Of a DNA stretch of 64,000 bases, positions 1 to 8,521 are shown piece after piece. Each line of letters begins with the position of its first letter. The first letter of the stretch is position 1. The notes below the pieces were generated by a model. That model had not been told where the DNA came from, ran no database searches, and worked only from the letters and a program-made list of their open reading frames with translations. The stretch comes from Chitinophaga polysaccharea (GTDB lineage: Bacteria > Bacteroidota > Bacteroidia > Chitinophagales > Chitinophagaceae): assembly GCF_902150045.1 (NCBI RefSeq), contig NZ_CABFVU010000002.1:794001-858000 (forward strand), written 5' to 3'. A program made the translations under genes and the position numbers.

Positions 1-1590
1 GAAACTACCACAGAGCGCTATGTGAACCCGGATTCCTATTCCGGTTATAAAGTGGATAATGGCGGAAGGGGTAGTTTTGGAGAAGGCGTAACAAGGAATG
101 TTACATTGGTAAGCACTTCCGGGTTAACGTATTCAAAAGTAACAGGTAAACACGATTTTGAAGTATCAGGTTATTTTGAGTTTACCAAAAATAACTACCG
201 TGCATTTAATTATACCGGTTATGACCTGGACGACAGGTTGCCCGCCACGCCTGCGGCCATTACACCCGGCTCGCCGTACAGCCCATTGCTGGGTGGCGGC
301 CGCACTAAAAGCGCACTGGCCTCATACATTGGCGTAGGCCGGTATACCTTTAATGAAAAGTATACGCTGAATGCCAGTTACAGGTACGACGGCGCTTCTA
401 CCGTACCACCAGATAACCGCTGGCATGGCTTCTATTCCTTTGGTATTGGATGGGAAGTAAAAAGAGAAAATTTTTTGAAAGATGTGAGCTTTGTGGATAA
501 CCTGCGCTTCCGGGCCAGCTATGGTACTTCTGCCAATCCATTTTCCAACCTGGGGCCTTTTGCTTACTTCCGTACTTACGGAACCGACCAGTATGGCGGT
601 ATCCCGGCCATTGTGCCTAACCAGCCGGGCAACCCCAACTACGATTGGGAATATGCGAAGGAATTTAACATGGGCTTCGACCTGGGCGTAATGAATAACC
701 GCATCCGCCTGGTAACGGATGTATATAATAAAATAACGAATAACCTCTTCATAGAACAACCTTTATCTATTACTTCCGGGTTTTCCACCATGTTCCTCAA
801 CTCCGGCGCTATGCGCAACAGGGGTATAGAAGTGGATCTGCAGGGAGATATTGTGAAGGGAAAAGATTTCACCTGGTCGGTAGGGGTGAACTTTGCGTAT
901 AACAAAAATGTGATCACCGACCTGGGCGCTTCCGGCGAATTTACGCAGGGCACCACGCAGATCGTGAGGGTAGGCCTTCCTTACGGCTCCCATTATGCGC
1001 CTAAATGGGCCGGCGTGGATCCGCAAACAGGCGATCCTTTGTACTACGATAGATCCGGTAAGAAAACCAGCGATTACAATGAAACAGCTTTAAGCGTAGC
1101 TGAATTTGGCACCTATATTCCTCCTTTTACCGGCGGATTTAATACCGGCCTTACCTGGAAAGGTGTTTACCTGAATGCGCTGTTTACGTTTGCGGATAAA
1201 ACCATGCGCTATCTCAACGAAGATTACTATAACGAAAACCCCAGCTTTGCCAGCAGTAACCAATCAGTGCGCATGCTGTACGACCGCTGGAAAAAAACCG
1301 GCGATAACGCCATCCTGCCTAAGTTTGACGCCAGCAGGGGATTCTCTTCCAAAGATATCCAGGACGCCTCTTACCTGCGTTTGAGGAATGTGAACATCGG
1401 TTATAATTTCCCGAAAGAAATAATGACCCATATCAGATTTGTGCAGGGCATCCAGGTATTTGCGCAGGCGCAGAACCTGTACACCTGGACAAAATGGAAA
1501 AGTTTTGACCCGGAAAATAACAATGGCGAAGGCAGGTTTGATTACCCCAACGCAAGAACCTACACTTTTGGCCTGAATGTTAATTTTTAA
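1..1590 (+). CDS. SusC/RagA-family TonB-dependent outer-membrane transporter, C-terminal part (5' end outside window)
   Basis: The reading frame is open from base 1, so the N-terminal signal, CarboxypepD-regulatory-like and plug domains lie outside the window. About 529 codons of the C-terminal beta-barrel remain. They have the alternating aromatic strands of SusC proteins (for example RYTFNEKYTLNASYRYDGAS, FGIGWEVKRENF) and end in TYTFGLNVNF, a typical outer-membrane C-terminus with a final Phe. SusC proteins import oligomers through the outer membrane using TonB energy, with the SusD partner as lid. The SusD gene follows after 12 nt. The downstream cyanophycinase and beta-aspartyl peptidase suggest that the ligand is cyanophycin or its dipeptides; that is inference from context. 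Confidence 0.93.
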   Translation, partial: ETTTERYVNPDSYSGYKVDNGGRGSFGEGVTRNVTLVSTSGLTYSKVTGKHDFEVSGYFEFTKNNYRAFNYTGYDLDDRLPATPAAITPGSPYSPLLGGGRTKSALASYIGVGRYTFNEKYTLNASYRYDGASTVPPDNRWHGFYSFGIGWEVKRENFLKDVSFVDNLRFRASYGTSANPFSNLGPFAYFRTYGTDQYGGIPAIVPNQPGNPNYDWEYAKEFNMGFDLGVMNNRIRLVTDVYNKITNNLFIEQPLSITSGFSTMFLNSGAMRNRGIEVDLQGDIVKGKDFTWSVGVNFAYNKNVITDLGASGEFTQGTTQIVRVGLPYGSHYAPKWAGVDPQTGDPLYYDRSGKKTSDYNETALSVAEFGTYIPPFTGGFNTGLTWKGVYLNALFTFADKTMRYLNEDYYNENPSFASSNQSVRMLYDRWKKTGDNAILPKFDASRGFSSKDIQDASYLRLRNVNIGYNFPKEIMTHIRFVQGIQVFAQAQNLYTWTKWKSFDPENNNGEGRFDYPNARTYTFGLNVNF

Positions 1591-1602
1591 ATTATTGAGC
1601 TC

Positions 1603-3012
1603 ATGACAATCCGTTTTTTCAAATATACTTTCAGATACCTGGCACTCGCGTTGCTGGTAAGTACGCTCGCCTGTAACAAACAACTGGACCTGTCGCCCAC
1701 CGACAGTATCATTGACCCGGGAAGAACCTTCCGTACGGTGAACGACCTGAACGGAGGTTTACTCGGCGCCTATTCCGGGCTCACTTACAATACCATTTAC
1801 GGCATATCGCTGATCACAGACGAATGCACCCTGCCCAGTGAAAACGGTACAGGCGGCGGCGTAGCTACTTACCGCTGGCGGATAGATCCCAGTAATACCA
1901 CTATCACCGCTTCTTTCGGGGAATATTATGTGGCCATCGACCGTGCCAACCGCGTTTTGGGCGCTATGGGCGCCGTTACCGCCAAAGGCGATGAGGAAAC
2001 AGCCCTGAAGAACCAATACCGTGGAGAAGCGCTGGCGCTGCGCGCCTATTGCCATTTCCAGTTATTGCAGAGTTATGCGGAAGCATATGAGCCTACTGCC
2101 ATGGGTGTGCCTTATATGGATACTGCCGTTAACAGCTTTCCTTCCCGTAATACTTTCGGAGAAGTGGCTGCCGCTATAGAAAGGGATCTGCAATTGGCCA
2201 AAACACTGGTGCCTGCTGATTTTGATGATAACACAAGGATCACGCTACCGGCTATTTCAGCTATCCAGGCAAGAGTGGCGCTGTATGAAAAAAAATGGGA
2301 CGATGCGGTAACTTATGCCACCGAAGCCATTGATGCCCTTCCGCTGGCATCTGCTGCCGATTTCCCGGGCATCTGGAAAGATATGAAGGAAAGTGAAGTG
2401 ATCTGGAAACTGAAACAGGTTGCCGGCAGCAACGATGGTTTGATCGGCAGCGTTTACTTTAACCGGAATGTAGCTTTATATGTTCCTTCTTTTGAGCTGA
2501 TCAACCTGTTCGATAAAACCCATGATGTACGTTATCCTGCCTACATACGGTTTGATGATACCCGCGGCGCAGGCAACTCTGAATACCTGGTGAATAAATA
2601 CGCCGGTACATCTGGTAGCCTCGGCCTGGCCGATATCAAGTTATTCAGGACCGGTGAAATGTACCTGATCAGGGCGGAAGCGCTGGCAGAGAAGAACCAG
2701 GCAGGCGCTGGCGCCGATGATCTGAATGCGCTGCGTGCTGCCCGTATTTCAGGTTATACACCACAAACCTTTGCCGGCAAAGATGCACTGATCACTGCTT
2801 TGTATACAGAACGTTTTAAAGAGCTGGCTTTTGAAGGACAGCGTCTTTTTGACCTGAGAAGAAGAGGGCTGTCTGTTACCCGTAACCCGGAAGACGCCAT
2901 TAACGCACTGGGCGCAGTGTTACTGAAACCAGGCCAGAAAGGATATGTATACCCCATTCCTGATGCGGAAACCAAAGCCAACAAAAACATGAAACAAAAC
3001 CCGGGGTACTGA
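1603..3012 (+). CDS. SusD/RagB-family nutrient-binding outer-membrane lipoprotein
   Basis: 469 residues. The N-terminus is a lipoprotein signal with Cys24 (STLAC) followed by NKQLDLSPTDS, the usual SusD start. Next come the TPR-like helical core (LRGEALALRAYCHFQLLQSYAEA, written in the family as A-L-R-A-x-x-x-F) and the C-terminal ELAFEGQRLFDLRRRG motif, and the protein ends in KQNPGY, the classical SusD tail. It should sit on the cell surface as the ligand-binding lid of the SusC channel encoded just upstream. Its TGA stop (3010-3012) is immediately followed by the 5' end of a group II intron, so the reading frame itself is intact. The substrate cannot be read from the sequence. Confidence 0.95.
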   Translation: MTIRFFKYTFRYLALALLVSTLACNKQLDLSPTDSIIDPGRTFRTVNDLNGGLLGAYSGLTYNTIYGISLITDECTLPSENGTGGGVATYRWRIDPSNTTITASFGEYYVAIDRANRVLGAMGAVTAKGDEETALKNQYRGEALALRAYCHFQLLQSYAEAYEPTAMGVPYMDTAVNSFPSRNTFGEVAAAIERDLQLAKTLVPADFDDNTRITLPAISAIQARVALYEKKWDDAVTYATEAIDALPLASAADFPGIWKDMKESEVIWKLKQVAGSNDGLIGSVYFNRNVALYVPSFELINLFDKTHDVRYPAYIRFDDTRGAGNSEYLVNKYAGTSGSLGLADIKLFRTGEMYLIRAEALAEKNQAGAGADDLNALRAARISGYTPQTFAGKDALITALYTERFKELAFEGQRLFDLRRRGLSVTRNPEDAINALGAVLLKPGQKGYVYPIPDAETKANKNMKQNPGY

Positions 3013-3272
3013 GTGTCCTGAATGAATGCTGTTATCAAATTAGTTCTTTGATCATAGATATTCAATGCTGGGTAAATGATGATGGCAGGCCCATCGGGGG
3101 CTGTTTTCAGGAGCAGCCCTCAAACCACCTTCAGCTGCTGCAATTAAGAGTTGTGGTAGTGAGCATGAAAGGAAAAGGCATATTAAATATGTCAGGTGTG
3201 TGTTAAGAAGACGAACACTGTGAACTGTCGATAGAGGCGTCGAAAGGGTAAGAAGATGTCAAAACCAATGTC

Positions 3273-3279
3273 CAGTACC
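3273..3279 (+). other. Probable EBS1 of the group II intron
   Basis: CAGTACC lies in an 11-nt loop (3271-3281) closed by CCAATG/CATTGG. It pairs over 7 bp with GGTACTG in the 5' exon (3005-3011), which ends one base before the intron. Position, loop size and complementarity fit EBS1-IBS1 target recognition. A match of this length has a modest chance of arising randomly in about 550 nt, so the loop context carries much of the weight. Confidence 0.65.
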
Positions 3280-3573
3280 GTCATTGGGACAAGCAGCAAA
3301 GTTACCTGATTACTGTTGCTGTGGCATCCGGCGTATAGACAGCGTGATCTTAACACAGGCGTTTACCGGGAACAGGAGAACCTGTCGCCGGCATGTTAAG
3401 AGAAAATATCAAGCTGCAAGGACAGCAAGATAGAAAGTATCGATGGCCTGCACAGGGGCAGAAGCCTTTGTAGTAGTAAAGAAGTTCCTGTAATGGGAAT
3501 GGAGCGAAGGGAGGCTGTTATCAAGTTTTTTTTTCATGGAAGAAAACTGAGCTGGAGCTCAGGAGGTACTGAA

Positions 3574-4827
3574 ATGAGCAAAACAAAATCGTTTAGTATA
3601 AGTCGCCGATTGGTGAGTTTAGCCTATTATCAGGTAAGATCGAACAAGGGAGCAGGTGGAGTAGACGGAATCAATCTGGAATCGTTCCATATAGGATACA
3701 GAGATCATCTGTACAAATTATGGAACCGAATGAGTTCAGGAAGCTACATGCCCCCACCGGTGAAACTGAAAGAGATACCGAAGAAAGGAGGTGGACTAAG
3801 ACCTCTGGGTATACCCACGATATCGGACCGAATTGCCCAGACAGTAGTAAGAGGCTTATTAGAACCGGGGTTAGAGCAGATCTTTCATGATGATTCTTAT
3901 GGTTACCGGCCTGGAAGGTCGGCACTACAAGCGTTGTCGCGTGCAAGAGAGCGGTGCTGGAATCAGAGTTGGGTAGTAGATGTTGATATCAAAGGTTACT
4001 TTGACAACATTCCGCACGACTTGTTGATGAAGGCTGTCAGACTACATTGTAAGATTCGCTGGATGCTGCTGTACATTGAAAGATGGTTGAAAGCACCGTT
4101 GCAGCAATCAGACGGAAGGATAGAGGAAAGAACTAAAGGAGTTCCCCAGGGTTCAGTTATTGGTCCTGTACTGGCAAATTTATAACTGCATTATAGTATG
4201 GACAAGTGGCTGGAAAAGTGCTACCCGCACTGTCCTTTTGAAAGATACGCAGACGATGCTATCATTCATTGTGGAAGTATGGTAGAAGCGGTAAACCTGA
4301 AAGCATCGTTAAGTGATCGACTGAAAACATGTGGGTTAGAACTGCATCCAGAGAAAACCCAGGTGGTCTACTGCAAGGATAGCAACAGGAGGCAACAAGG
4401 AGTAACGAAAATGTCTTTCGACTTCCCTGGCTACACCTTCAAACCACGATTGGCACGAAATAGTCAACGTGGAGTTTGGTTTACCAACTGGCTACCGGCA
4501 GTAAGCATTGGGTCGATGCGCTCGATGAATGAGAAGATGGGTAAATGGGAAGTGCTGAAACGAACGACGAATACATTGCAGGAAGTAGCGGCAGAGATCA
4601 ATCCGGTATTAACCGGCTGGATTAATTACTACAGTAAATTTTACAAAGCAACACTTGTGAATTATATGCACATAGTCAATGTAAAACTTGCGCGCCGGGC
4701 AAGACGAAAATACAAGCACCTGAGAGCCAGTGAAATGAAAGCGATACGGTGGTTGCACGGAATATCCGTCCGACAGCCCACGCTCTTTGCCCACTGGGCA
4801 CTCTTAGGATCGAAACCAACGATTTGA
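3574..4827 (+). pseudogene. Group II intron-encoded reverse transcriptase/maturase, interrupted by an in-frame stop
   Basis: The start ATG at 3574 (MSKTKSFSISRRL) is preceded by AGGAGGT. RT motifs follow in order: NKGAGGVDGI, PKKGGGLRPLGIPTISDRIAQ, DDSYGYRPGRSALQAL, WVVDVDIKGYFDNIPH, GVPQGSVIGPVLANL. TAA at 4183-4185 then ends the frame where the family has a Phe or Tyr codon (LANL-[FY]-LHY). The same frame continues with LHYSMDKWLEKCYPHCPFERYADD, the catalytic YADD box, then the maturase/thumb domain (LTGWINYYSKF, group II maturase-specific domain) to 4827. A single base change (TAT to TAA) explains it. Neither fragment alone has a complete active site, so the intron is probably immobile unless the stop is read through or a related maturase acts in trans. 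Confidence 0.92.
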
Positions 4828-4833
4828 TAACCG

Positions 4834-4867
4834 GAGCCGTGTAACGGGAGACTGTTACGCACGGTTC
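4834..4867 (+). ncRNA. Group II intron domain V (catalytic hairpin)
   Basis: A 34-nt hairpin of the standard form: a GAGCCGTG lower strand carrying the AGC catalytic triad (4835-4837), an upper stem GTAAC/GTTAC, a GGGAGAC-type loop, and the returning strand GCACGGTTC. It is followed at 4876-4896 by the domain VI stem CTCGGGC/GCCCGGG. Domain V is highly conserved and intact, so the ribozyme core may still splice if maturase is supplied. Confidence 0.9.
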
Positions 4868-4907
4868 TAACAGAATCTCGGGCTGAGATGCCCGGGTTTA
4901 CTTACTG

Positions 4908-5942
4908 ATGAAAATACTAACAGCAATACTAACAGCAACGGCTATATGTTCCACTGCATGTACAATGCGCAATCCCCAACTGCCTACTGTTCCTGGTCGC
5001 CCGGCCTCCATTGGCTATATCGGCGATACGGCAGATGTAACCACGCCGGTAAAAGGCGGCGTAGCGCTCATTGGCGGCGGGGGTAACGTAAACGGGGCCT
5101 TTCAATGGATGATTGACCGCAGCGGCGGTGGAGACGTAGTGGTGCTCACGGCTTCCGGCAACGGCGGTTATAACCATGATATCGACTCACTGGGAAAAGT
5201 GAACTCCGTGGAAACATTGAATATCACTACCCGCGAACTGGCCAATAATGACACGGTGGCCAACATTATCCGTAATGCGGAAATGTTGTTTATTGCCGGA
5301 GGGGATCAGTCGCGCTACATGAACCAATGGAGAGGCACCAAAGTGAATGCAGCCATTAATTACCTGCTGCAGGAAAAGAAAGCGCCTGTGGGCGGCACCA
5401 GCGCAGGTTGCGCCATATTAAGCGGGCTTTACTACAGTGGAGAAGGCGGCAGCGCCGTATCGGATTCCGTACTGGCCAACCCGTATGATCCGCTGGTAAC
5501 GCTGTATAACAATGACTTTCTGCATGCGCCTTTCCTAAGCCAGGTGATCAGCGACCAGCATTATGTAAAACGTGGCCGTGCTGGCAGGCATGTTACCTTT
5601 ATGAGCCGTATTGTGAAAGACCATGGCATTTTCCCGAGAGGCATTGCACCGGATGAGAAAACGGCGGTATGTATTGATGAAACAGGTATGGCGAAAGTGT
5701 TTGGAGTGAGTAAGGCTTATTTCATTTTGTCGGATAGTTTGAAAAAACCTGAACTTTGTGAACCGGGGCAACCGCTGGAATGGAATCACAACGGGGAAGC
5801 GCTGAAAGTATATGAGATCCAGGCCAGCGATACCGGTAACGGCAGTTTCCAGGTAGCAGACTTTGACCCGGCCAGGGCCAGCGGCGGTGCCTGGTATTGG
5901 TGGTGGGTGGAAAAAGGGCAGTTGAAGAAGAAAGCAATTTGA
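4908..5942 (+). CDS. Exported cyanophycinase-like serine peptidase (family S51)
   Basis: 344 residues. The lipoprotein-like signal ends near Cys18 (ICSTAC). The S51 core shows VALIGGGGNVNGAF at about 52-65, FIAGGDQSRYMNQW at about 128-141 and the nucleophile elbow GGTSAGCA with Ser165, then a later segment with conserved His/Arg residues. Cyanophycinases cut cyanophycin (multi-L-arginyl-poly-L-aspartate) into beta-Asp-Arg dipeptides. The neighbouring gene is the matching beta-aspartyl peptidase, which strengthens the call. The export signal suggests action in the periplasm or at the surface, i.e. scavenging rather than mobilising an internal store. The gene would be 2 nt behind SusD without the intron. 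Other S51 peptidases (PepE-type) are shorter and lack the FIAGGDQ context. Confidence 0.88.
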   Translation: MKILTAILTATAICSTACTMRNPQLPTVPGRPASIGYIGDTADVTTPVKGGVALIGGGGNVNGAFQWMIDRSGGGDVVVLTASGNGGYNHDIDSLGKVNSVETLNITTRELANNDTVANIIRNAEMLFIAGGDQSRYMNQWRGTKVNAAINYLLQEKKAPVGGTSAGCAILSGLYYSGEGGSAVSDSVLANPYDPLVTLYNNDFLHAPFLSQVISDQHYVKRGRAGRHVTFMSRIVKDHGIFPRGIAPDEKTAVCIDETGMAKVFGVSKAYFILSDSLKKPELCEPGQPLEWNHNGEALKVYEIQASDTGNGSFQVADFDPARASGGAWYWWWVEKGQLKKKAI

Positions 5943-5965
5943 TTATTCTCTTAATAAAGTTTGAT

Positions 5966-6997
5966 ATGAAAGGCAGGTTTGGTATTTTATTTTTCCTGGC
6001 AGCGTTTTTTGTTTTACCCGTAATTGCACAACAGAAAACATCTTCCTATGTATTGGTGATCCATGGTGGAGCGGGTACTATCCTTAAAAAGAATATGACC
6101 CCGGAAAAGGAAGCGGCTTATAAATCATCGTTGAAGAAAGCGCTGGAAACAGGGTACAGGATCCTGCAATCAGGCGGTAGCAGCCTGGATGCGGTAGAGG
6201 CCACCGTAAGGGTGCTGGAAGACGATTCCCTGTTTAATGCAGGCAAGGGCGCTGTATTTACCCACGAAGGGCGCAATGAGCTGGATGCAGCCATCATGAA
6301 TGGTAAAACGAAAGCGGCAGGTGCGGTGGCGGGTGTTACCACTGTGCGTAATCCTGTGAGCGCGGCAAGGGCCGTGATGGAAAAATCGGAACACGTAATG
6401 ATGGTAGGACCGGGTGCAGAAAAATTTGCCAGGGAAGCAGGGCTGGAAATTGTAGATCCTTCTTATTTCAGAACCGAAACACGCTGGCAGGACCTGCAAC
6501 GGGCCATCCGGGAAGATTCGCTGGCTTCGGCTAAATCCAACGCCTATACGAATCCCGGGAAGCTCGGTATTAAGAACAGGGATTATAAATTTGGTACCGT
6601 TGGAGCTGTGGCGCTGGATCAACAGGGCAACCTGGCGGCGGCTACTTCTACCGGAGGTATGACCAACAAGAAATACGGCCGCATCGGCGATTCGCCGATC
6701 ATTGGGGCGGGCACCTATGCAAACAATGAAACAGCGGCCATCTCCTGCACCGGCTGGGGAGAGTTTTACATCAGGAACGTAGTAGCTTATGATCTGTCTG
6801 CTTTAATGGAATATAAAGGGCTTTCTGTGCAGCAGGCAGGTAATGCGGTGATAAAAAAAGTAGGAGATATGGGCGGCGACGGCGGCCTTATTGCGCTGGA
6901 TAAAAAAGGGAACATGACCATGTCTTTCAATACTGAAGGTATGTACCGTGGCGCCGTTACGAAAGACGGTAAAATTCAGATTGAAATTTATAAGTAA
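5966..6997 (+). CDS. Exported isoaspartyl peptidase / type III L-asparaginase (Ntn hydrolase)
   Basis: 343 residues from the ATG at 5966, chosen because it opens a clean signal peptide (KGRFGILFFLAAFFVLPVIAQQ). The mature enzyme starts with VIHGGAGTI. The precursor carries the autocleavage site before Thr211 in KFGTVGAVALD, followed by ATSTGGMTNKKYGRIGDSPIIGAGTYA, the beta-subunit substrate loop of family T2. Such enzymes hydrolyse beta-aspartyl dipeptides, including beta-Asp-Arg released by cyanophycinase, to Asp and Arg. It lies 23 nt behind the cyanophycinase and is followed by a strong terminator, so it ends the operon. Hydrolysis of asparagine or isoaspartyl repair peptides is an alternative activity. 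Confidence 0.9.
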   Translation: MKGRFGILFFLAAFFVLPVIAQQKTSSYVLVIHGGAGTILKKNMTPEKEAAYKSSLKKALETGYRILQSGGSSLDAVEATVRVLEDDSLFNAGKGAVFTHEGRNELDAAIMNGKTKAAGAVAGVTTVRNPVSAARAVMEKSEHVMMVGPGAEKFAREAGLEIVDPSYFRTETRWQDLQRAIREDSLASAKSNAYTNPGKLGIKNRDYKFGTVGAVALDQQGNLAAATSTGGMTNKKYGRIGDSPIIGAGTYANNETAAISCTGWGEFYIRNVVAYDLSALMEYKGLSVQQAGNAVIKKVGDMGGDGGLIALDKKGNMTMSFNTEGMYRGAVTKDGKIQIEIYK

Positions 6998-7002
6998 ATA
7001 TT

Positions 7003-7052
7003 AAAATAACGAACGGATACGGGGCGTAGTACCCGTATCCGTTCGTTATTTT
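7003..7052. terminator. Bidirectional intrinsic terminator
   Basis: A perfect 21-bp stem (7003-7023 with 7032-7052), 8-nt loop, with an A-rich left flank and T-rich right flank, lies between the convergent peptidase gene and the small acidic ORF. It can stop transcription from both sides. Confidence 0.9.
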
Positions 7053-7321
7053 CACTCCAGCGGTCTCTTTGGTGAATCATCTTCTTCCAGTGCGTTCTGG
7101 TTTATATCCTCGTCTGTAATATCTCTTTCTTCCAATAGTTCATCTACCTGTACATCGTCCTCTTCTTCCTCCAGTAAATCATCGGAGGTGTCTTCCCCCC
7201 GTCTTGATTGTTCATCCTGGTTGCCTTTTGAAGGCACCGGCTGTTGCTGTTGATTAATTACATCATCCGGTTGAATTTCATCTTCGCGGAGCGGCCCTGG
7301 CGTTTTGGGAATTGTGGTCAT
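7052..7321 (-). CDS. Small acidic hypothetical protein
   Basis: 89 residues with no signal peptide or membrane segment. It is very rich in Asp and Glu (EEEEDDVQVDELLEERDITDED) with a Gln run (NQQQQP), so it is probably disordered. The ATG is at 7321. Its stop codon touches the terminator stem shared with the convergent operon. I do not recognise a family. Low-complexity acidic proteins of this size are common in Bacteroidota genomes next to stress or envelope genes. Confidence 0.7.
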   Translation of the reverse strand: MTTIPKTPGPLREDEIQPDDVINQQQQPVPSKGNQDEQSRRGEDTSDDLLEEEEDDVQVDELLEERDITDEDINQNALEEDDSPKRPLE

Positions 7322-7433
7322 AAGTAATGTTTTAAGGATAAAGACCCAAACATCGCACCACTAAAAAAAGGCTTGATTTACAAGGGAAGTGGGAAATGGC
7401 TGCGTAAATAAATACACAGTAAACGTGTAATAA

Positions 7434-8408
7434 TTATTCATATACCACTTTGCTGGTTTTAAAAACAGCGCTCCATTTGCTGATAAAGGCAGCCGGAAGG
7501 GTTTCTGTTTTCTGCGCAATGAACACCGCATGAAAGGATTTAGGCCCCTGCACTACGTAATACAGCTGTGACTCGGGGTTGCCTGCACCGGGCGTTTCCA
7601 CCTTAAACAGTGCCCAGCGCCGCTGTGGATTATTTTCTTTTCCCAGCAGGGTGGTTTTAGCCTGTGAGGCGTTTTTTGCTGCGGCTTCAGAAAAGTTTTT
7701 TACTGCAAGATCGATGTTACCGATCCGTGCATTTTCCATGGTCATATTATTGAGGAGCAGGGTCCATTGCTGTGGCGTTTCGTCCGCAGGAAGGAATTGC
7801 CGGGTAGCAAGGTTGTCTACTTCGGTATCTGTGATCATGATCCATTTTATACCGGCCGGCAACGTTATTTTAAGACGTTCTTTCCGCGCTGCTTTGCCTG
7901 TAAGGAAGGAATTACCAATCTGGTGAAATAGGGGCGTATAGGCGGCGGAAAATGACAAAAGCGTGGTAGCGGTTAACAGGTAGGTTTTATTATCAGAGTA
8001 ATCAATAAAAACGCTGGCGAAAAATGTATCTGGCCTGTTTTCTTCCACATGCATTTCATCCAGCCAGATCATTCTTTTACCATTGCGGACAATACTGCCG
8101 GAATCTACCAGTTTGAAGTAAGGGTTGCGGCTGATATAATACAGCAGTTTTTTGGTAACGGCATCCACGTTGGAACGGGGCTCGTCAATCACATTAATAT
8201 TGAAATTTTCCGGTTCAAAGCGGGCGCTGTCGGCCGAAAGCCGCCTTGCCATCAGTTTCAGCGCAGGGATCTGTTTGTTTCTGGTTACCTGCCATCCCGC
8301 TGGAATTCCTACGGAGAAATGATTGGCCGTATCGCGGTAACTGACCAGTTGCTGGCTCCGGGCAATAAAAGAAAGTAACACAAAAGCACACAGCAAAGCA
8401 TATTTCAT
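7434..8408 (-). CDS. Exported hypothetical protein (PsbP/DUF1795-like N-terminal part)
   Basis: 324 residues with a signal peptide (KYALLCAFVLLSFIARSQQ). The segment SYRDTANHFSVGIPAGWQVTRN resembles the start of PsbP-like or DUF1795 folds, which open with a 'fsi.P.gW' strand pair. The rest has alternating strands and no catalytic motif that I recognise. It stands alone on the minus strand, with its own upstream AT-rich region. It probably acts in the periplasm; the function is unknown. Confidence 0.75.
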   Translation of the reverse strand: MKYALLCAFVLLSFIARSQQLVSYRDTANHFSVGIPAGWQVTRNKQIPALKLMARRLSADSARFEPENFNINVIDEPRSNVDAVTKKLLYYISRNPYFKLVDSGSIVRNGKRMIWLDEMHVEENRPDTFFASVFIDYSDNKTYLLTATTLLSFSAAYTPLFHQIGNSFLTGKAARKERLKITLPAGIKWIMITDTEVDNLATRQFLPADETPQQWTLLLNNMTMENARIGNIDLAVKNFSEAAAKNASQAKTTLLGKENNPQRRWALFKVETPGAGNPESQLYYVVQGPKSFHAVFIAQKTETLPAAFISKWSAVFKTSKVVYE

Positions 8409-8448
8409 CTGACTAATTTATATACAAATAAAACATATTTGCAATTAA

Positions 8449-8482
8449 AAAGATAAAGCCTCCGGCCGGAAGCTTTATCTTT
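8449..8482 (-). terminator. Intrinsic terminator behind the PRC-barrel gene
   Basis: AGATAAAGCCTCCGG pairs with CCGGAAGCTTTATCT with one mismatch. On the minus strand the stem is followed by TTTTAATT. It sits between the end of the PRC-barrel gene and the start of the next minus-strand gene. Confidence 0.75.
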
Positions 8483-8521
8483 TTTGCGGGCTAACGCACA
8501 ACGGACTATATAAGGCAAGTA

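Larger units (their letters stand above)
3013..4905 (+). mobile_element. Group II intron (ribozyme plus split maturase ORF)
   Basis: The 5' end GTGTC (consensus GUGYG) begins directly after the SusD stop. The proposed 3' end ...TTAC (AY rule) lies 2 nt before the next gene's ATG, giving 1893 nt, a normal length. A 6-bp stem CCAATG/CATTGG (3265-3270, 3282-3287) presents an 11-nt loop containing CAGTACC (3273-3279). This is the exact reverse complement of GGTACTG at 3005-3011, so it is a good EBS1/IBS1 pair. A 34-nt domain V and a domain VI stem close the element. The maturase lies in domain IV. Splicing would join the SusD stop to TGATGAAA, leaving the two genes 2 nt apart. The exact ends are inferred from motifs and could be off by a few bases. 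Confidence 0.85.

Noticed and set aside
3493-4827. Retron or diversity-generating retroelement reverse transcriptase
   Set aside because: The maturase-specific C-terminus, a standard domain V hairpin and EBS1/IBS1 pairing identify a group II intron; no msr/msd or template/variable repeat is seen.
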